NCBI GenBank assembly: GCA_938030645.1
Contig: CALHHQ010000321.1
Location: forward strand, 1-18,115
Length of the DNA: 18,115 nt
Origin: an uncultured Rhizobiaceae group bacterium
Lineage (GTDB): Bacteria; Pseudomonadota; Alphaproteobacteria; Rhizobiales; Rhizobiaceae
Direction: 5' to 3'
Part shown: positions 7,728-14,512 of the stretch, piece after piece
How positions within the stretch are numbered: position 1 is the stretch's first letter
Layout of the letters: every line of letters begins with the position of its first letter
Program-made: the position numbers and the translations under genes
Notes under the pieces: model-generated
What the model was told of the DNA's origin: nothing
Seen by the model: only the letters and a program-made list of their open reading frames with translations
Database searches by the model: none

Positions 7728-7746
7728 GGTTAAGCGTGCCTTAACC
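7728..7746. promoter_or_regulatory. Perfect inverted repeat that is also a CtrA-type site (TTAA-N7-TTAA)
   Basis: GGTTAAG-CGTGC-CTTAACC is a perfect 7-bp inverted repeat with a 5-nt centre. It contains TTAA-N7-TTAAC, the consensus for the alphaproteobacterial cell-cycle regulator CtrA, readable on both strands because of the symmetry. It lies about 100 bp upstream of the flippase start and covers the DUF924 stop codon. No T-run follows on either strand, so a rho-independent terminator is less likely. CtrA binding is inferred. Confidence 0.45.
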
Positions 7747-8292
7747 TGAAAAACCACCTTCATCTAGAAACTCTTGTTCTCTCGGTGTGGTCGCGCGGCC
7801 AAGAACCTTGTTTCTATGGGGAAAGCGACCAAATTCTTCGATGATATCCAAATGAATTTTGGCGAATTTGATTTCGTTTTCCAACTCTAATCGCGTCATT
7901 TCTTTCACACATAGTTTCTGATCCGAAATATCTTCACTGTGCATCAGGGGGAGGTATATAAACATGCCAATGTCAGAGCGCATTTTGCGATCAAATCCAC
8001 TGTCCATGGCGCTCTTCACAATCGAAACGCATTGTTCATCTTGCTCGAATGCTCTCGCATCGTTGCGGAATAGGTTTCTGGAAAATTGATCTAATACAAT
8101 CACGAGAGCTAGTGTTCCATCCGGTGTCTCTAGCCAATTGTTTAGATCACCAGACTTGGCTGTGGCATGGGTGGCGCCAAAGACGTTCTTGATTTCGGCG
8201 TCAAATTCAATGTCCTTTTGCCACCATTTTTCGGGTCCAGCGGCTGTCCAAAACTCCAAAACATCATTGGGGTTGGCTATTTCACGAGGCAT
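7741..8292 (-). CDS. DUF924 family protein
   Basis: A 183-residue soluble protein recognised as DUF924 (TPR-like helical fold), a widespread family with no established biochemical role. Hallmarks are Val-Leu-Glu-Phe-Trp near the N-terminus (about 12-16), Leu-Asp-Gln-Phe-Ser-Arg-Asn-Leu-Phe-Arg in the middle (about 67-76) followed by Asp-Ala-Arg-Ala-Phe, a Met-His-Ser-Glu-Asp motif (about 116-120), and the C-terminal Arg-Phe-Pro-His-Arg-Asn segment with Glu-Gln-Glu-Phe-Leu. I preferred ATG at 8292; a GTG four codons upstream (8304) is also open. The gene is divergent from tusA and does not form an operon with the flippase gene downstream, from which 114 bp separate it. Confidence 0.88.
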   Translation of the reverse strand: MPREIANPNDVLEFWTAAGPEKWWQKDIEFDAEIKNVFGATHATAKSGDLNNWLETPDGTLALVIVLDQFSRNLFRNDARAFEQDEQCVSIVKSAMDSGFDRKMRSDIGMFIYLPLMHSEDISDQKLCVKEMTRLELENEIKFAKIHLDIIEEFGRFPHRNKVLGRATTPREQEFLDEGGFSG

Positions 8293-8309
8293 ATCTTCTC
8301 TCACTCTTC

Positions 8310-8337
8310 TTGCGCGCTGTACTGTGCATGGTTAGAT
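8310..8337 (+). promoter_or_regulatory. Possible tusA promoter
   Basis: TTGCGC (8310-8315), a 16-nt spacer and TTAGAT (8332-8337) lie 33 nt before the tusA start, in the 78-bp divergent gap with DUF924. A second -10-like TACAAT follows at about 8352. Weak matches by eye. Confidence 0.3.
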
Positions 8338-8370
8338 CCATGTAGTTGCATACAATATAGAGCCAGGTCG

Positions 8371-8622
8371 ATGTCTGATCACAGTGAAATCGAAGAGTAT
8401 GATCTGCGTGGTTTGCAATGCCCGCTGCCTGTTTTGAAAACTCGAAATCGCATGCGCAAAATGTCTGCTGGAGACTCTCTTTGGGTTTTAACAGATGACC
8501 CGCTTGCTGGCCTGGATATTCCAAACTTCTGCAATGAGTATGACCAGAAACTTGTTGATCAACAACAAGGTGACAATGAAGAGTGGCGTTTTTTGGTGAA
8601 AAGGACGGATGCCAAACTTTAA
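8371..8622 (+). CDS. TusA/SirA-family sulfur carrier protein
   Basis: An 83-residue protein of the TusA family, small cytosolic sulfur carriers that receive persulfide sulfur from cysteine desulfurases and hand it to tRNA thiolation or other sulfur pathways. The signature Asp-Leu-Arg-Gly-Leu-Gln-Cys-Pro-Leu-Pro is at 11-20, with the persulfide-carrying Cys17, and Thr-Asp-Asp-Pro-Leu-Ala lies at 41-46. Length and architecture match the family. The frame is open further upstream, but MSDHSE at 8371 gives the normal length. Its stop overlaps the stop of the convergent COG0523 gene. It is not in the cys operon, so a joint role is only thematic. TusA itself or one of its paralogues cannot be told apart here. 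Confidence 0.88.
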   Translation: MSDHSEIEEYDLRGLQCPLPVLKTRNRMRKMSAGDSLWVLTDDPLAGLDIPNFCNEYDQKLVDQQQGDNEEWRFLVKRTDAKL

Positions 8623-9692
8623 GAGAAGTTTCCGCTAAAGCCGGGCACGGCCAAAGGATTCTCATCAAGAGCCTTCTTGTCGGGCGTGTCTGTTTGTGTC
8701 TTGCCCATGAAAGCATCAAACAGTTTTCTGACGAAATTTTCTGACAAGTCTTTGGTGATCATCACCAGCCGCGTGCTGTGATCGTCATCTGGCCAAGCTG
8801 GCAATGTGGCAGGTGGATGAAAGATTTGTTGCACACCATGAATGACAATCGGTCGATCTATGTGCTCGGTAACAGCTATGATGCCTTTGACACGCAAAAG
8901 ATTTGGTCCGTGCGCTGAACGCAAAAGATCTACGAAAGTTGTCAATGTGGCCGCATCTACAGCTTGATCGGTTTTCAAAGTGAAAGCACGGATGCTTGCA
9001 TCATGTCGGTTGATATCATGGTGATGATGATGTTCCGATTTTTGCGCTTCTGCACCCAACCATTTTTTCACGTCGGCTGACTTGGTTGCAGGGTTGTACA
9101 AACCGCAATTGAACAGATGGCTTTCTAAATCTTCCAATTGATCTGCAATCAACAGTTCTGCAGAGGGGCTCAATCTTGACAAGCGAGCTTGCAGGTCTGC
9201 GATGTCGGGAGATAAGTCCGTTTTGGTGATGACAATTCGATCAGCAACCGCGACTTGCTTGACTGCCTCTTCATGGGAATCGAGAGTGTCGTTTCCATTT
9301 ATCCCATCAACCAAAGTGATCACGCCATCAAGGCGCAATTGTTCGCTGAGCATAGGATGCCCCATGACGGCATGTAGTATGGGAGCGGGGTCCGCCAATC
9401 CGGTGGTTTCAATGACGATCCGTTCCAACGATCCAGTTCGTTTGAGCAGGTTTGTGAACGTGTCGATGAGATCGCCTCGAATGGTGCAACAAAGGCAGCC
9501 ATCAGACAATTCGACAATGCCCTCGTCAGAGCTTTCTACAAGGAGATGATCAATGCCGACATCACCGAACTCATTGATGATGAGTGCGCAGTCTTTGAGC
9601 GCGCCTTCATTCATCAGCCTGTTCAGTAGGGTTGTTTTGCCGGCTCCAAGAAAGCCAGTGATCAGGGTTACGGGAACTGGGGCAGCACTCAT
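8619..9692 (-). CDS. COG0523 (CobW/ZNG1-like) metal-handling GTPase
   Basis: A 357-residue G3E GTPase of the COG0523 family, which includes CobW and zinc or other metal chaperones/insertases. The P-loop GFLGAGKTT is at 13-21, Asn-Glu-Phe-Gly at 40-43, the metal-binding CLCC at 66-69 (the family's CxCC), Glu-Thr-Thr-Gly-Leu-Ala-Asp-Pro at 95-102 and Thr-Lys-Thr-Asp at 156-159 as the guanine-specificity motif. A run of five His (221-225), with another His at 230, gives a likely metal-binding loop between the GTPase and the C-terminal CobW_C domain. The gene starts 2 bp after the carboxypeptidase stop. I see no cobalamin genes nearby, so I do not call it cobW; the client metal is unknown. Its stop overlaps the tusA stop by 3 bases. 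Confidence 0.87.
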   Translation of the reverse strand: MSAAPVPVTLITGFLGAGKTTLLNRLMNEGALKDCALIINEFGDVGIDHLLVESSDEGIVELSDGCLCCTIRGDLIDTFTNLLKRTGSLERIVIETTGLADPAPILHAVMGHPMLSEQLRLDGVITLVDGINGNDTLDSHEEAVKQVAVADRIVITKTDLSPDIADLQARLSRLSPSAELLIADQLEDLESHLFNCGLYNPATKSADVKKWLGAEAQKSEHHHHHDINRHDASIRAFTLKTDQAVDAATLTTFVDLLRSAHGPNLLRVKGIIAVTEHIDRPIVIHGVQQIFHPPATLPAWPDDDHSTRLVMITKDLSENFVRKLFDAFMGKTQTDTPDKKALDENPLAVPGFSGNFS

Positions 9693-9694
9693 GA

Positions 9695-10894
9695 CTATGG
9701 TCGAAATCTTGGAATAGGGACAGATGTATCTGAGGCGACGATCGTGCCACGAATGGGTGTGTTGTCATTTGCTGTTGTGTTTGGGGTTGCCGTGACGTTT
9801 TGAATCGGTCGGAAAACTGGTTTGGTCACGCGGCTCACGCGATCAGGTTCTATTGCACTTGAAGTTGGGCCGGATGCACCACCAAGTGCAACGCGCAAGG
9901 GCTTTTGAGTAATTCTGCGTTTCTGCATCCATGCTGACTTGATAACCGCTTGCCCTGCACCTGGATCATAACGTTTTGCACGCGCCTCTTGCGTGCACAC
10001 TTTGGAACGCATGTTTGTTGGCAGTGACCTCACGGCACCATTGGCTTTCAGATTGCTGATCGGAGTCCCTTGGCTCAACGAAAGTTGAAAACCTTCGGTG
10101 ATCAGTTTTGCGGCGTCTACGGCGCGACTGGTTTGTCCATCACGACCAAACACAACGGCTGCAATTCTGCGACCGCCTTGGGTTGCCGCACCGACAAAAT
10201 TGTAGCCCGATGCACAAACAAATCCTGTTTTAAAACCATCTCCGCCGCGAAAGCGTTCCAGAAGAAGATTATACGAAAAGTGCATTTTCTGTCTGTTGTT
10301 GCCGCTTTTCAAACGTTGAGGCGCCATGAGTGAGGGCGCTTTGAACATGTAGGCGTATTGTGGATATTCTTTGTGAATTGCGCGCACCAAAAGAGCGATG
10401 TCGTGAGCTGTCGTCACTTGTCTTTTGTCGTGAAGACCATGAGGGTTCACAAAACGTGAGCCTTTCATGCCCAGACGTGCTGCTTCCCTGTTCATGCGGT
10501 TTGCAAATGCTCGCGTGGATCCAGACAATGATTCCGCGATTGCTACTGAAATATCATTAGCGGATTTTATGATGAGGAGTTTCAGCGCATTGTCAAACGT
10601 GATGACGCTGCCGCGTCCAAAACCAATTCTGCTTGGTGGCTGACGCGACGCATTGCGAGATATTTTCACAGGGCTGCCTGTGGTGATCTCTCCTGCATCA
10701 ATTGCTTTGAACACCACATATGCTGTCATCAACTTGGTCAGCGAAGCAGGATGCCATGCATCAAAAGCTTGTTTGCTGGATAGAACGCGACCTGAATCTA
10801 AATCAATCGACAAATGCGGCAGTGCGAATGCCGAAGATGAAAGCAGGGTGGAAAATGCTGCAACCAGCAAAGTGAAACGATGTTTGGTTTTCAT
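9695..10894 (-). CDS. D-alanyl-D-alanine carboxypeptidase (peptidase S11, low-molecular-weight PBP)
   Basis: A 399-residue exported D,D-carboxypeptidase that trims the terminal D-Ala of peptidoglycan stem peptides. All three active-site motifs are present: Ser51-Leu-Thr-Lys54, Ser111-Ala-Asn113 and Lys222-Thr-Gly224. A signal peptide (basic Lys/His start, hydrophobic core, AFA-L cleavage after about residue 24) decides the start at 10894; the open frame extends 27 codons further without adding a sensible N-terminus. After about residue 265 comes a Pro/Thr/Arg-rich tail of some 130 residues with Asn-Thr-Thr-Ala-Asn-Asp-like low complexity. It differs from the PBP5 C-terminal domain and lacks an obvious amphipathic anchor. 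The gene lies 92 bp after the last glycosyltransferase and 2 bp before the COG0523 gene. Confidence 0.92.
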   Translation of the reverse strand: MKTKHRFTLLVAAFSTLLSSSAFALPHLSIDLDSGRVLSSKQAFDAWHPASLTKLMTAYVVFKAIDAGEITTGSPVKISRNASRQPPSRIGFGRGSVITFDNALKLLIIKSANDISVAIAESLSGSTRAFANRMNREAARLGMKGSRFVNPHGLHDKRQVTTAHDIALLVRAIHKEYPQYAYMFKAPSLMAPQRLKSGNNRQKMHFSYNLLLERFRGGDGFKTGFVCASGYNFVGAATQGGRRIAAVVFGRDGQTSRAVDAAKLITEGFQLSLSQGTPISNLKANGAVRSLPTNMRSKVCTQEARAKRYDPGAGQAVIKSAWMQKRRITQKPLRVALGGASGPTSSAIEPDRVSRVTKPVFRPIQNVTATPNTTANDNTPIRGTIVASDTSVPIPRFRP

Positions 10895-10911
10895 TGCGAT
10901 CAGTTTGAATT

Positions 10912-10938
10912 TCGTTTGGGTATACTTCGCACAAATTG
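10912..10938 (-). promoter_or_regulatory. Possible promoter within the gap before the D,D-carboxypeptidase gene
   Basis: On the minus strand TTGCCA, then 15 nt, then TATACC lies about 20-45 nt before ATG at 10894. The spacer is short and the call weak. No terminator hairpin separates this gene from the glycosyltransferase operon, so read-through transcription is equally possible. Confidence 0.25.
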
Positions 10939-10986
10939 GTGGCAAGGTCATGGCCATATACCAAGTCAGCATCACAATTTTCGTGC

Positions 10987-12105
10987 TTATGAGGTCAGGA
11001 CTGCCTGCAATTTGCTCATGAGTTCACGAGATGCAGCCTCGATTGAATGGTGCGCGCGAACATAGTCCCTAGCCGATTGACTCAAATCCTTGCGCAAAAC
11101 GGGGTGAGACAGAAGCTTGCTCAGGTTTTCTGAAAGTTCCTTTGTGTCGTCCTCTGGTGTCAAAAGACCAGACACTCCATGCTTCACAACTAGGGGAACT
11201 CCCATGCTTTTTGAAGCAACAACCGGAACGCCTTGTGATTGGGCTTCGAGATAAACCATTCCGATTGGTTCTTTCCAACCGGGCCAGAAAAATACGTCAG
11301 CTTTGGCGAGATGGGCCATGACGTCTTCGTGCTCGATTCCGCCGGTGAATAATATTCGATCTGCAGCAAAAGGAGCAAACAATTCTCTCACCACAGCTTC
11401 TTCTGGTCCTGAACCCGCAATCACAAGGTTCCAATTGAGCGCTTGCAGCGGTTTTAAAGCATCTGCGATGATTTTGAAGTTTTCAGTCTTTTTTCCAGGT
11501 CGCATCATTGCGGCGGTGAAAATGACGGGAACGTTCGGTCTCCAATGGGTGGGGTGAGCAACAGGTTGAGCATTGGCATCTGCGCTTGTGTCGATGAAAA
11601 TTGGGATATCATCTACAGGAGTGTCAGGCCCAAGAGCATGAAGAAGATAATCTTTATCAGTTGGTTTGAAGCAGAGATGCAAGTCAGCTTTTTTAAATTC
11701 AGACTGCGCTTCATCACGCCACTTTTTCCATTGGTCGCCACCGTTTTCAAAGCCTTGTCCGGTATGGGCGGCTTCGATCGTGACATATGGAATTTCGAAA
11801 GCAGCGGCGACACGAGGTCCGATCCAGTCCGGTGCTTTGCAGTAGGGGTGATAGGTGAGAAATAGATCTGGAGATGAATTGGACAGCCTTTCGACAATCC
11901 GATCAACACGCTCCAGAGCGCCTTCTTTCTTGCGCTCCAAAACTTCATCTGAATTACGCTTTGAATATGAAATGTAGCGGGAAGCTACGGTCACATCAGC
12001 TCCGCTCAATTCAAGGGCTTTGACAATATTTTGTCCGATCAATCGATCGCCAGATGGGATGTGATGATCAGGTGGTTTTACAGGCGCGTAAAAGGCGATT
12101 TTCAT
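10987..12105 (-). CDS. Glycosyltransferase family 4 (GT-B fold)
   Basis: A 372-residue cytosolic GT4-type enzyme, fourth and last of the glycosyltransferase operon. The N-terminal Rossmann half begins Met-Lys-Ile-Ala-Phe-Tyr-Ala-Pro and has the glycine-containing acceptor loop Ile-Pro-Ser-Gly-Asp at 16-20. The C-terminal half begins near 193 with Pro-Val-Ile-Phe-Thr-Ala-Ala and includes Val-Ile-Ala-Gly-Ser-Gly-Pro-Glu (228-235). The GT4 E-x7-E motif is Glu279 to Glu287, followed by a Gln-Gly-Val-Pro-Val-Val-Ala segment. Donor and acceptor sugars cannot be read from sequence. Its ATG overlaps the stop of the upstream COG4671 gene by 4 bp, which implies translational coupling. No terminator is visible after it. 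Confidence 0.88.
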   Translation of the reverse strand: MKIAFYAPVKPPDHHIPSGDRLIGQNIVKALELSGADVTVASRYISYSKRNSDEVLERKKEGALERVDRIVERLSNSSPDLFLTYHPYCKAPDWIGPRVAAAFEIPYVTIEAAHTGQGFENGGDQWKKWRDEAQSEFKKADLHLCFKPTDKDYLLHALGPDTPVDDIPIFIDTSADANAQPVAHPTHWRPNVPVIFTAAMMRPGKKTENFKIIADALKPLQALNWNLVIAGSGPEEAVVRELFAPFAADRILFTGGIEHEDVMAHLAKADVFFWPGWKEPIGMVYLEAQSQGVPVVASKSMGVPLVVKHGVSGLLTPEDDTKELSENLSKLLSHPVLRKDLSQSARDYVRAHHSIEAASRELMSKLQAVLTS

Positions 12106-13274
12106 CCCGCTACACTCTGGTTTTCAATCATTGATTTTATCAGTTTAGCGGTGTTCGTGGCTCCTGAAAAATTAATGCTTGTCCCCACTTCTGGCAGATC
12201 CATTGCAGCTTTCATCGCGTCCAAAAGACTGTTCTCGTTGAGTTTAGATTGAGGCAGGTTGATTGCATAACCTGAGCTTTCCAACAGTTGAGAACGACGC
12301 AATTGCTCCGTTTGACCTTCGGTGTCGTAGGGCACAAAAACAGCCCGGCAAGCACTGTCAGTATGGATTGAAAGAACATCCATGGCAGTGTTGTAACCGC
12401 ACTGTGAAACTGACAATCGCGCCCCGCGAAGCTGCGATGCCAAATCCGGTACTTTGCGAACAACTTTGACAAAGTCAGGGGCTTGCTTTTCCAGTTGTGC
12501 AAAAGCGTCTGATTGCAAATTTGGCCCCGTTGCAAGGCACCAATTTAGTTCAGGAAATGGATTTGTTTGCGCAAGAGCCATTGCAACACTCATAAGCTGA
12601 CCACCAAATGCACCACCACCTGCGCTGACCACGATGTCTGATGAGAAGTCTGGTTCGAACTGTTTTTGCTCGGGAACAACAAAGCCAGTGTAGTGGATTT
12701 TGTTCTCAATGGATTTGGCCAGTGGGAACGTGGCATCCAACTGAATGACATTCGGGTCAGAGTGAACGAAGACCGTATCAAAATATGTTTCGATCAATTC
12801 CCGTGTTTCTTCTGCGCGGCCTTCTTTACGGTTCTCTTGCAAAATGTCGCGAACTGAAGATGCAATGAGGGGTGTGGGAAAGCGTGATTTGGCTGCTTTC
12901 AAGAGTTCTTTTAACTCATGTCGAACAATACGCCGACCAAATGGATAGGCTTCTATAAGAATCAGATCTGGTTCCAAGCCTTTGAAAATCTCAAGAAGTT
13001 TCTCTTGCCGATTTTGCATATATGAATCTGTCAGAAGTGCTCCCGTGCCATCCAAGCTTTCCGCATAGGTATTGTCCGCAGCCTGAATCGGCGGAAGGTA
13101 ATGAATGCTGTCCGCTGAAAAAGTAACGCCATCAACGGGCATGCCGCCGTAAACAACATCAACGGAAATTTGCTGCCTTGCAAACTGGGCGATCAGCCGT
13201 TGCGCACGGTGAATATGCCCAACACCGAGCAAGTGCAGAAAGTAAAACAACACGCGTGGTTGATCTTTGCTCAC
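12102..13274 (-). CDS. COG4671-type predicted glycosyltransferase (MurG/GT28-like), copy 2
   Basis: A 390-residue GT-B enzyme resembling the predicted glycosyltransferases of COG4671, related in fold to MurG. Shown by Gly-Val-Gly-His-Ile-His-Arg (17-23) in the first loop, Ser-Ala-Gly-Gly-Gly (217-221) at the start of the C-terminal domain, Gln-Cys-Gly-Tyr-Asn-Thr (291-296), and Glu-Gly-Gln-Thr-Glu-Gln-Leu-Arg-Arg (319-327), the place where GT28 enzymes bind a nucleotide-sugar. It shares every one of these blocks with the protein encoded at 14509-15741, so the two are probably paralogues. It overlaps both neighbours by 4 bp. Substrates are unknown; a role in a cell-surface glycan or glycolipid is inferred from context. 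Confidence 0.82.
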   Translation of the reverse strand: MSKDQPRVLFYFLHLLGVGHIHRAQRLIAQFARQQISVDVVYGGMPVDGVTFSADSIHYLPPIQAADNTYAESLDGTGALLTDSYMQNRQEKLLEIFKGLEPDLILIEAYPFGRRIVRHELKELLKAAKSRFPTPLIASSVRDILQENRKEGRAEETRELIETYFDTVFVHSDPNVIQLDATFPLAKSIENKIHYTGFVVPEQKQFEPDFSSDIVVSAGGGAFGGQLMSVAMALAQTNPFPELNWCLATGPNLQSDAFAQLEKQAPDFVKVVRKVPDLASQLRGARLSVSQCGYNTAMDVLSIHTDSACRAVFVPYDTEGQTEQLRRSQLLESSGYAINLPQSKLNENSLLDAMKAAMDLPEVGTSINFSGATNTAKLIKSMIENQSVAG

Positions 13275-14512
13275 GAAGTTTGTCCAAGCAATTTGAGAAG
13301 AAGGTCAATTTCTTTGGTGGCATCAAAATGCTGACGTACTTTCTCCATTCCGAACTGCCCCATCTTGTTGCGCAAAGTTGGGTTCTTGGACAGTGTTTCC
13401 AATGCGACAGCCAGTTTGTCAGGATCATTAGGCGTGACAAGAAGACCGTTTTCACCGTCTTCGATCAATTCCGGAATTCCAGAAATGGGTGTTGAGATCA
13501 CTGGAAGCCTTTGGCTTTGCGCTTCCACGATCACATTGGGGAGACCGTCTCTATCTCCATCTTCGGCAATTCGGCAGGGCAGCACAAACAGGTCAGATTC
13601 ATTGTAAGATTGCAGAACTCGGGACTGCGCCTGTGAGCCTAGAAATTTCACCTTGTCGGAAAGTCCAAGATCTTCGGCCTGCTGTTTCAACTCTGACAAT
13701 AAAGGACCACCTGCAATATGGGTCCACTGCCAATGGAGAGCAGCAGGTAATCTTGAAAATGCACTCAGAAGAGTGTCCAGCCCTTTTTTCTCTACGGCAC
13801 GGCCGACACTCAAAAATTGAACGGGATTGGCAGCATCGCTGCCATCACGTTTCTGTTCAGGACGGTCAGGAACAGGAAAGCGCTCAAGATCTAACCCGTG
13901 ATATACTAGTCGGACTTTATCTTCTGATTTTGCCAGGGAGGCCAAATGGTTTGCACCGCCTGCAGTGCATGTCACCGTCCAGTCAGCATCGTTCAATTTT
14001 TCAGAAAGTTCCCAATCTGGAGAGGTCCAAATGTCTTTTGCATGGGCGGAAAACGAAAAGGGCAAACCTCGCATGATCGCGGCGTATCTTGTCACGGAAC
14101 CCGGTGTATGAATGAAATGCCCATAGAGGCGGTTCACGTCTTCATTTAATTCTGCGGCTGCCACCATGGCTTGAACAAAACGTCTCACGCGATTGCGTGT
14201 TTTGTCGCGCCACAGATCTCTCAACCAAATTGACCGAGCCTGTTTGTACCCACTGAGTTTACGGGCTTTTGTCCATGCTGTGATACAACGTGCCCACTCA
14301 TCATGGACATATTCCGGCAAATACATGACTGGCGCTTTGATTTCGTGATGCACTGGATGGCGCTTGCTATCTGTGGGATGGCGCAGTGACACCAGTTGCA
14401 GATTTGTTCCAGCCTTCTGCAAATTCAAAATTTCCTGCGCGATGAAAGTTTCTGAAAGACGCGGATAGCCTTTCAAAACAACTGCGAGAGTTTCATTCTT
14501 TTGTTCGGTCAT
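13271..14512 (-). CDS. Glycosyltransferase family 4, colanic-acid-type (WcaL-like)
   Basis: A 413-residue GT4 enzyme. The N-terminal Leu-Lys-Gly-Tyr-Pro-Arg-Leu-Ser-Glu-Thr-Phe-Ile (13-24) is characteristic of the group often annotated as colanic acid or exopolysaccharide transferases. The middle has Tyr-Gly-His-Phe (130-133) and Phe-Ser-Ala-His-Ala-Lys-Asp-Ile-Trp (154-162). The C-terminal domain opens with Phe-Leu-Ser-Val-Gly-Arg (233-238), then Lys-Lys-Gly-Leu-Asp, and carries the donor-binding Gly-Leu-Pro-Asn-Val-Ile-Val-Glu-Ala (323-331). It is second in the four-gene operon, with 4-bp overlaps on both sides. The specific sugar is not assignable. Confidence 0.88.
   Translation of the reverse strand: MTEQKNETLAVVLKGYPRLSETFIAQEILNLQKAGTNLQLVSLRHPTDSKRHPVHHEIKAPVMYLPEYVHDEWARCITAWTKARKLSGYKQARSIWLRDLWRDKTRNRVRRFVQAMVAAAELNEDVNRLYGHFIHTPGSVTRYAAIMRGLPFSFSAHAKDIWTSPDWELSEKLNDADWTVTCTAGGANHLASLAKSEDKVRLVYHGLDLERFPVPDRPEQKRDGSDAANPVQFLSVGRAVEKKGLDTLLSAFSRLPAALHWQWTHIAGGPLLSELKQQAEDLGLSDKVKFLGSQAQSRVLQSYNESDLFVLPCRIAEDGDRDGLPNVIVEAQSQRLPVISTPISGIPELIEDGENGLLVTPNDPDKLAVALETLSKNPTLRNKMGQFGMEKVRQHFDATKEIDLLLKLLGQTS

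Noticed and set aside
7728..7746. A rho-independent terminator for DUF924
   Set aside because: The stem is perfect but no T-run follows on either strand. I recorded it as a CtrA-type site or hairpin instead.
8167..8370. A 5' extension of the tusA reading frame
   Set aside because: The extension overlaps the DUF924 gene antisense. TusA proteins are about 80 residues, which the start at 8371 gives.
9018..9032. Five consecutive His codons in the COG0523 gene, resembling an engineered tag
   Set aside because: The run is internal, and His-rich metal-binding stretches are typical of COG0523 proteins, so it is natural.
8619..9692. A cobalamin-biosynthesis assignment (cobW) for the G3E GTPase
   Set aside because: No cobalamin gene is near and COG0523 has many non-cobalamin members, so only the family is called.
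10895..10975. A 27-codon N-terminal extension of the D,D-carboxypeptidase
   Set aside because: A normal signal peptide begins at 10894; the extension would bury it and has no family support.
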